From: Kalmusia sp. IMI 367209 | Taxonomy: Eukaryota; Ascomycota; Dothideomycetes; Pleosporales; Didymosphaeriaceae | Assembly: GCA_027946365.1 (NCBI GenBank) | Contig: JAPEUQ010000009.1 | Coordinates: 1,612,001-1,676,000 of the forward strand | Direction of reading: 5' to 3' | DNA length: 64,000 nt | Shown: piece by piece, positions 57,364 to 64,000 of the stretch | Position numbering within the stretch: position 1 is the stretch's first letter | Layout: every line of letters starts with the position of its first letter | The notes under the pieces: model-generated | The model's input: only the letters and a program-made list of their open reading frames with translations | Told to the model about the DNA's origin: nothing | The model's database searches: none | Position numbers and translations under genes: made by a program

Positions 57364-58885
57364 TCACCGTTTCTTCCAAAAGAAAGGCGTCGCACTCTTA
57401 GGCGGCGGATCAAACTCCATCACCTCCTCGACCTCAAACTGCGCCATCTTGGCCTTCTTCCCCTCCTCCATCCTCCTTTCCACCCTCTTCTCTGCTACCC
57501 GCCTCCGACAACTCGCCACAAAGCAATACACACAAATTCCAATGCCGATCCCACCTAGCACGCCTCCTACAACAGCGCCTATTAACCCTTGCTTCATGAA
57601 AGCGCCGGAGCTGGGCCGCTGGTACGCGGTAGGCGTGGATTTGGGGCAGAAGGGTGTAGGCATCACCATGTTGTTCTTCTGAACGGCGGTTGCGAGGAAG
57701 AAGTTTTGCGACTCGAAGTCGGCCATGACGTAGACTTGAGTGAGGAATGCGGCGGAGAGGTAGAAAGGCGCTGAGGAATCTTTGGCGCGGGACTGAATGG
57801 GGGTTATGTTTGAAGCGTTCACGAGGACGGACGGAGGGATGGTCACAACGAAGCCGTCATCAAGGACGATGGAGAGAGTACCGTTGAAGCCGTTCTTGAG
57901 CTTGAGCGAGTTGTCACCCCAGGTGTTGTCTTCTTCAGCGTCGAGGTGCGAGATGAAGTTCTGCGTTATTTCGTAGGGGAGTGAGAGTGGGTACTGGTCG
58001 GTCGTAATCTGGGCGTCGAAGGCGTCGGGGCGGGAATTCATGGAAGGGAAGGCTGCAGTGTCGAAGAGGGAGACGTTGGCGGTGGGGTTGTTGGTTTCGG
58101 TGATGATGATGTCTTTGACGCGGACCCTCATCGGATTTGTGCCTGCGTTATTCATGGAATATTTGTGGACAGGGTCCACGAAGCGGCCGGCATCGTAACC
58201 TCCAAAGACATTGCTACCGTTGACGACACCGCCCGCACGGTCAAAGCCTTGACCAATGTAAAGGGAGTATGTTTTGCCACATATTTGATTCCGTGCAGCA
58301 AGGTCGCGAAGAACGGTGGACGATTGGCCCATGCCCACAATGGCTGGTTTCGTGGAGCCCTCTTCAACGACCTCGACGGTGAAGTTTTCGACGAGGGTTT
58401 GTGACGCGCCGTCCGTCTCGAAGTAATGTGTGTACAAACGTAGAGTGTCTTCACCAAAGTAGGATTTCTTGAAAGTACTATTACGCTCCGTGTCTAATGT
58501 GTCATAGTCTTTGTTCTCCGAGAAGCTGATCATGGTGTAAGCAATTGTCAAGCCCAGTGGAAATGATGCATGGTACGTACGAGGTCGAGTCTCTTGAGTT
58601 GAAGAAGCCACCGGTCGATGTGTCGCAGTCTTTCAGTGTGCTGTTACCTCCATCGCAGTATGTGCGAGCGCCAAAAGACGTTTGGTTTTGAGATAATGAT
58701 GGCCAAAGGCTGTGGTTCTGTGCTGGCGTTCCGACGCCGATGAAGGATCCATATTGGAAGACTGGAGAATCATGAACAGCTCTCTTGTGGATGTCGACAT
58801 ATATCGGCGGTATTGAGCAGTTGAAGGCAAACGATGACTGAGCAAACAGCACCGTTGCGGAGAGATAAAAAGCCAGCGACGCCAT
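57364..58885 (-). CDS. Membrane-anchored aspartic-peptidase-like protein
   Basis: Exons 58885-58581 and 58525-57364 join TC|C (GTACGT donor, GATCAG acceptor) to give 488 aa. The start is MASLAFYLSATV, with a signal peptide to about residue 22. The ectodomain follows the pepsin-like A1 plan of fungal surface proteins: FIGVGTPAQNHSLWPSL, TYCDGG, YSLYIGQGFDRAGG, FGGYDAGRF. Where active enzymes have D-T-G-S in the first lobe, this chain has WPSLSQNQTSF, so the first catalytic Asp is not visible. Many N-glycosylation sequons are present. A single membrane helix (GLIGAVVGGVLGGIGIGICV) near residues 415-434 is followed by CRRR and a basic/acidic cytosolic tail ending FFWKKR. It is probably non-proteolytic. 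Receptor or wall role is a guess. Confidence 0.85.
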
Positions 58886-60530
58886 GGTCGAAGAACAGAC
58901 AACGCTTGAGTCCAGCAAGCGAAGCGATCAAAGAAATGCAAAGTAAACGTAGTCAACGCAAGAACTTGCGTGAAGACTGAGAACAACAAGTGTGTTCAAG
59001 CTAAGGCGAACAGTGTCTCCAAGAGTCTCACCGGCAAGAGCGCCATGCAGTTGGCGGAGCGGTGTCTTTGTAGGCCTCTACAAGGTCACTTATCTCGGGA
59101 GCTAAGATTTGCCAGCATGGCGGCAGCCAGTGGGACGGCACTGTTGCTATTCTTGCCCGTGTGGAGTACCACAAGCGAGCGGGCCTTAGCGGAAAGCTAG
59201 AGTCTCGAACGAGGGAACGAATGGCTATTTGGCGGCAGCTGACGCCCTTGTGGGCTGTCAATTCCCACCACTGGCATGGCGTGGGCGCTTGGAAGAGGCG
59301 GCGACCGTGGAAGAAAGATGATGCGCGCCGTCGCAAGGATGGTGGTGGAGCCGCACGGGAGCGATTGGCCGACGTTTAATCGTTGTACAAAAATAGATGG
59401 CATCCCAGCGTCTACCCTAATTCTACGATTGGACACGGCCAAACGCTTGGACCTTTTGATATTACACTGCAGCTGGTCTCAACGCCTTTCTCCAAGTCCA
59501 TCCGGAACCTTCCCGGCTGCTTCTCATTCTTTGGATGAGGCCCCCCGTCAGGATCCTAGGCCACAGTCCCCGCATTTGCAATCTATCAGTTTCCTGGGAA
59601 TCGGTCAACAACACTCGAATGCAGATACCTCCGTATCCAGAATAATGCAGGAAGATGAGCCTCCGGATGCACCTCTTTATTGTCTCCGTGGCGTAATGGT
59701 CCAGGCAAGGATGAGTGCTGTAGTGAGGTGGCGCGTGGAGCATGGCGTTCTCTGTGGAGGTACACGCACACGCATACCTCTGGCGCTTACAACGGGTCCT
59801 ATAGCCGTCCGACGATTCCGCAACATCCCGAGCTGTTGTTGGACACCGCCTGCAAAGGCGGTCGTTGGTGTGCTTTTGGTCGCATCTTCGGTCCCATGGC
59901 AAATCCAAAGGCGCGCGCTTGGGGTCAACCTTTCCAAAGTCCTCCATGCAAATGTTCTCGCTCATTAAGCTGAGACCTTGGTATCTCGAGATGCGCCACT
60001 TGAAGTTCGTCGATCTTTGGTTTATCTAATAGTTTGCACATGTCTTTGGGAACATACCACCCGCAAAATGTACGCTGCTGTCTGAAGACCGACACGAGAA
60101 ACGGCGACGGGAAGCGCTGACTGGCAAAACGTATGCATGTGGTGAGTCGCAGCCATCTCTCGAATGTAAGTGCATGACACACTCTTCTGAGATGCATGCG
60201 CCAGGACGTCGCCAGCTTGGCAATTCTCTTCGGCGTAGGCCATCTCGATGCAGATGCTACGCATACTAGATGACAGATGTACATTGTATATACATGTGCA
60301 ATCTATAGCTATTTTTAAGATCCACCCATTGAACACTCTTCGTCCGATAGACTTCTCGGCATATAACGATACGCTTCATGATGCTTTCCGCATGCAAATA
60401 TTCCATGCCTGTCGTGGAACAGGCTCCTTACGCCATCCGCCAGAGCTCTCGCCTGCGGAAAATAAAGTTTGCCATCATTGCCCTTACGCCATGCTGTACG
60501 ATAATGATGTAAAGTTACAAGATGAAATGT
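58886..60530. other. Intergenic, about 1.6 kb
   Basis: Between the aspartic-peptidase-like gene (-, promoter side) and the CAF-1 gene (-, 3' side). A 230-codon ORF at 59276-59968 (+) and a 167-codon ORF opposite overlap and neither looks coding. Nothing else is supported. Confidence 0.45.
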
Positions 60531-62455
60531 CTAAGCAAACAACACCCATCGCTTCTCCTTCTCAGATGGGCCAACCCGCTTGGCAATATCGGTAAGCGTG
60601 TTAGTGATAGCGTCTTTGGGCACCTTCGGAAACTTCTTTTTCAGTGCTTCGATCATGCCGATCTTGGTGAGATCTTGACCTTGGACTTCGGCTTTGAAAG
60701 CGGGTAGCAGGTCTGGCGAGATCATCCGCTTAGCCTTCACAGGTTTGGCTGCGGACCCGGCACTTGTTTTTTGAGTGGCGTTGAGGGTATTCATCAGGGG
60801 GTTGACGGGGCGACTAGTGAGAGGAAGACGAGGTGGGTTCATCGATCCGCCAGCTTGATCACCCTTAACCATTGCCTGGATGTTACGGGTGGCGGAAGGT
60901 TCTGGAGCCCAGTAGGTAGTTGAGAAAGGGTCGATAGAAAGTGGTTGAGGTTCTGCTTCACATCAGTATCACTTTGGGCATGGAGCTTGTGAGGTCCGTA
61001 CCTAGCAAGAAGCCCATTCTAAACTCCTTGAACTCAGTCGATATCGCGCCAGAACCATCGTTAAGCCGCGAGACACCATTTGCGTCTTCCCAGCAGAGAC
61101 CAGTGCTCACGGGCTCTTGATCGCCGTTAAGCAATCTCCGCTTGACCTCTGGGTCATCCTCGTCGTCAAGAAAACCATCCATATCCTCATCGCCCTCCTC
61201 ATCAAGATCCTCTTCACCCTCCGAGTCGAGGTCCTCACCTTCCTCCGGCTCGTCCCATTCAGCTTCCGAATCGTAATCGTAGTTCATATCAGGAAGGCCG
61301 CGAGTGAGAGGATTTCGGGCTACTTTGCGTTCCTGATGCGGGGTATGAAGCTTTGTGTATGTACCGTAGTATGGTGGGCGAACATCCTCGCCAAAGTGCA
61401 AGTACTTCATTGGGATCTGTGTGAGTAATTCAAGCGGCTCGACACTGCTGTTTTGCGTCAGGTCAATAGGATTATCAACAGAGCCATTAACGCGATCGAC
61501 AATCTCCATGATCGTGTTGGTCTCCAGTCCACGGCGACGCTTAGGAAAGAGGGATCGAAGGGAGTCCATGGTCACAGACTCCATCTCGACATTTCGCTCT
61601 GCCAGGATTCCGTCAAGGCGTCTTCGGGCTGCGATCAGGTCCTCTGGAGTGCGGAGAAGCGGGTTGCAGGGTGCAAGAATGGCGTGAGCTGGAAGACAGA
61701 ACGGAAGGAAGAACCGGTCGTAGTCCGATTGGGCATTTTTTACTATAGCCTTCTGTGGCGAAGGAGGCGCCGAGTTAGTATCAGTCTCTACAATGTCGGC
61801 AGATAAATATGTTTGGCCAATGGAAGGTTTCTGGACGGGGTCTACCGTGGTATTCCCCGCGGGCTCCATCGCAACCTTCGGCTTGACGAAGAAGGCATTC
61901 AACTTCATTTGAGACTATACACTCGTTAGCAGGGTCTTCATGCAAACATGCGTGGACGGGTACGAGGCTTACCCGTTCTTTCTTTTTTTTCTCATCTTCT
62001 TCCTGTTGCTGCTTGAGCTCCTTAGCACGCTTCTTCTCAGCACGTGCCTCCTCCCTCTGTGCCTTTTGATCTGCCTTGAGCCTATCTTCCTCTTCCTTTT
62101 GGGCTTTCTTATCGGCACGCGCCTTAGCCTTGGCCTCCTTTTCTTTAAGTTGTTCCTCCTTTTCTTGTGGTGTGAGCTTCCTCCTCTTCGCAGGCTGTGG
62201 GGTACTGCTCGAGACAGGTGCAGGAGCGGCGTCGTCGATGACGGTATCGGTATCGGTGCTTCTCGTTGGTGCGTTCGCCTCAGTCTCCATGTCTCTGAGG
62301 GGCGAAGGCGTGTCTATCGAAGAGAGGTTGGTCAGGGGTGTGGACGAGGTCGAAGGTGCCGTTCGGTTTGGCGTGTAGACACATGGCCCAACATCATCGT
62401 CGGTATGGGCACGCTTCTGAGGAGACGCGAGAACCATGGGAATTGGAGCCTCCAT
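60531..62455 (-). CDS. RLF2: Chromatin assembly factor 1 large subunit (Cac1/Rlf2-type)
   Basis: Exons 62455-61973, 61914-61002 and 60952-60531 give 605 aa. The N-terminal part is Ser/Thr/Pro-rich. A strongly charged KER helix lies at about residues 95-160 (KARADKKAQKEEEDRLKADQ). Directly after the first splice comes a PCNA-binding PIP box, QMKLNAFF (163-170). The second exon holds the E/D-rich domain, with WDEPEEGEDLDSEGEEDLDE and the family segment YYGTYTKLHTPHQERKVARN. The last exon encodes the winged-helix DNA-binding domain (ISPDLLPAFKAEVQGQDLTK). CAF-1 deposits H3-H4 behind replication forks. Intron 2 ends in tandem acceptors AAGCAG, so a one-residue variant (606 aa) is possible. An MCB-like ACGCGT lies 160 bp upstream of the start. 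Confidence 0.94.
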
Positions 62456-62612
62456 GGCCCTTGAGGGATTGAGTAGTGCTTAATTTCGGAGGTAGTTTAC
62501 AGACAAGAACAATTGCGATTCGAATTACAAGGATCGGGTGCGGGTGGTGGCGGGTGACGGTAAGTAGATGTCGACGCGATGAAGCGGGAACGCGAGATCG
62601 GGAGTCGCGACG

Positions 62613-62618
62613 ACGCGT
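62613..62618. promoter_or_regulatory. MCB-like ACGCGT
   Basis: Palindromic ACGCGT, the MluI cell-cycle box bound by MBF (Mbp1/Res-type) factors at G1/S, about 160 bp before the CAF-1 start. A near match GACGCGA lies 35 bp closer. Other ACGCGT copies in the window show that chance is possible. Confidence 0.35.
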
Positions 62619-62742
62619 CGAGGTGGTACGTGCCTGCTTGCCTTGGCGCGGCCTGCCTGCCCGCGTCTCGTTGATTGCCGTGATAAATTCGGAAAGAATA
62701 GCTAGTTTCCGTTTTCGGCATGGCGTCACATGTGCAGGGCCA

Positions 62743-62751
62743 TGATTGGCT
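62743..62751 (-). promoter_or_regulatory. CCAAT box (AGCCAATCA)
   Basis: The minus strand reads AGCCAATCA, a full match to the fungal HAP/CBC complex preference, roughly midway between the CAF-1 and SPO11 starts. Confidence 0.35.
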
Positions 62752-63044
62752 AGAGTAGACTGTGCCTTCCTCACCATCTTGTTCACTTTCCTGCACTGTA
62801 TTTTCCAACGTGTTTTTCGGCGCCCTTTCGCTTATTCTCTGGAAAAGGTGGAGAATCCTACGCGCTGCAGCAACTCTAGTATCAGTGCTCCCCCAAAGAG
62901 ATTTGCTTGTGAAGCTCGGCTTGCATTGCAAAAGAAGTCATTGAACGAGCCTTCCATTGATTTCACCATTAACAAGAACCCAAACGACTAATGATGGGAT
63001 CAAAGCCGAGTCGGGATTGATCAGTCACTACGAAAAATCTTGTG

Positions 63045-64000
63045 ATGGACACCATCGCCCACGCGGATGCTGATGAGATACTGTTTGAGTCTTTTGCACC
63101 ACACCTCCCAGATAGCCAACTGTCGCGTTCATCAGAACAAAGTCTTGACGACGATGTCCTGGAAGAGCTCTTTGACAGCCAACCAACTTCCATAGCTCAA
63201 AACAGCCAACTGACTCGGGCCACGGAGTTCGGAGAGGCTTGCGACAGCACGACAGAAAAGTGTCCGGCTGCGCCGAATAGGTACCATCGTATCTCATCAC
63301 GGGGACCTGCCATCCTAATCAATCCAGGGAGTGGGTCCTTGAACGTATAGAGGAGATTATCGAAAGGATTGTTGACGGGTTGCTTGCTGGGAACGAACAA
63401 CTCACTATCAGTCTCAAAACCCGGGCAGGATTCAGTCGCCGGCATCTCAACCCATCTCAAGACGGTAGCGTAGTTCCACCTCCGAAAGTCCGGGATTTCA
63501 ACTATCCTGGAAATAATGCACAGGATGCATGGCGATTCAGTGCGTGTTCTAAGTGCTGGGTTGCTTCAATTGACCGTGCCTAGCTGTCGTCGTGCGCATT
63601 CTGGAGCTGATACATAGCAGCCTTATCGACAACACCGTCATGACAAAGAGGTATATAAGTATTATTACGTTCATGCAGATTCTAATTTACTTTCAGAGAC
63701 GTGTACTACAGGCATCCTGACCTGTTCGGAAGACAGTCTGTCGTTGATCAATATATTGATGATATTGCATGCACGCTTGGGATACCAAGGTCACTCCTGA
63801 ACGTGGTTAGTGACTATCATCAAGTTACTCATGCACGGACTGACCATGTAGACTGCTGCAGCAAAAGGTCTGATGGCGGGCAACTTCGTCATAAAACGAG
63901 CGGATGGGACTGCGGTGCACGGGCTAAGCGAGCCGGAGGTAGGCGCTATGTTATACTTCGCGTTCCGTCCTAACTCTTGTTTCTAGGGAATATTGGTGCC
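63045..64000 (+). CDS. SPO11: SPO11 meiotic double-strand-break protein (partial)
   Basis: Exons 63045-63280, 63328-63539, 63584-63650, 63697-63805, 63852-63938 and 63987 onward; the window cuts the gene in exon 6. The N-terminal 80 residues are acidic and Ser-rich. The 5Y-CAP/winged-helix domain follows, with the catalytic tyrosine region RDVYYRHPDLF (Tyr175/Tyr176) spliced together from exons 3 and 4. DQYIDDIACTLGIPRSLLNV and AAAKGLMAGNFVI are the standard Spo11/Topo VI A landmarks leading to the Toprim domain, which begins with GILVP at the window edge. SPO11 makes programmed meiotic DNA breaks by a topoisomerase-like transesterification. The gene is head to head with CAF-1. The open frames and intact tyrosine suggest a working meiotic programme. 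Confidence 0.94.

Larger units (their letters stand above)
62456..63044. other. Divergent promoter region, CAF-1 / SPO11
   Basis: About 590 bp between the two start codons. It holds an ACGCGT (62613-62618), a GACGCGA (62573-62579) and a CCAAT box in reverse (62743-62751). No ORF is supported. Confidence 0.55.

Noticed and set aside
59680..59770. tRNA-like string near CTCCGTGGCGTAATGG
   Set aside because: The opening resembles a tRNA D-arm region, but no matching acceptor stem or T-arm could be found.
59276..59968. 230-codon ORF (+) with a 167-codon ORF opposite
   Set aside because: No domain, no splice context, and overlapping open frames on both strands point to chance.

Overview
The window is nuclear DNA of a filamentous ascomycete, most likely a Dothideomycete-like Pezizomycotina. 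Genes are intron-rich, with introns of about 45-130 bp carrying GTAAGT/GTATGT-type donors and CTAAC/CTGAC branch points. They occur on both strands with no operons, and the families are typical of such fungi (DUF1996, LCCL membrane protein, fungal rhodopsin-like protein, GMC oxidoreductase, BCS1-like AAA protein, p24, CAF-1, SPO11). Nothing bacterial, no rRNA, no convincing tRNA, no CRISPR array and no intact transposon was seen. Exon limits below come from reading splice sites and checking that the frame is kept across each junction.

Layout. 0.4-3.6 kb: a nucleotidyltransferase-like gene (-) and, divergent from it, a SET/Vps75-type histone chaperone (+). 4.5-6.6 kb: secreted GH1 beta-glucosidase (+). 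7.5-9.9 kb: a GID7/WDR26-like LisH-CTLH-WD40 subunit (+) with an apparent frameshift in its last WD repeat. 11.2-20.0 kb: a minus-strand run of a single-pass membrane protein, a 2OG-Fe(II) oxygenase, a decayed coding relic, a GMC oxidoreductase and a GPI-like S41 peptidase. 21.8-31.6 kb (-): BCS1-like AAA ATPase, DUF1996 secreted protein, and an LCCL-domain membrane protein. 32.3-34.2 kb (+): aromatic/aminoadipate-type aminotransferase. 35.3-38.5 kb (-): rhodopsin-like 7-TM protein and an ATP-grasp (D-Ala-D-Ala-ligase-like) enzyme. 39.9-41.2 kb (+): FAD monooxygenase. 41.7-45.4 kb (-): an unrecognised five-exon gene with an apparent frameshift and a mitochondrial PDK/BCKDK-type kinase. 46.2-55.0 kb (+): UBP15/USP7 deubiquitinase, a p24 cargo receptor and a large disordered protein with a cluster of S-P-x-K sites. 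55.6-58.9 kb (-): an F-box protein and a transmembrane aspartic-peptidase-like protein that seems to lack its first catalytic motif. 60.5-64.0 kb: the large CAF-1 subunit (-), head to head with SPO11 (+), which runs off the window end.

Working together. Most genes are independent housekeeping or secretory functions. Loose themes are chromatin and meiosis (Vps75-like, CAF-1, SPO11), ubiquitin control (GID7-like, UBP15, F-box) and oxidoreductases (2OG oxygenase, GMC, FAD monooxygenase) that do not form a convincing biosynthetic cluster. The most unusual observations are the two single-base frame breaks in otherwise well-preserved genes, two GC-AG introns, a p24 gene whose second and third introns can be retained in frame, the S-P-x-K cluster, a diverged 140-bp repeat pair, and a non-canonical aspartic-peptidase-like receptor.
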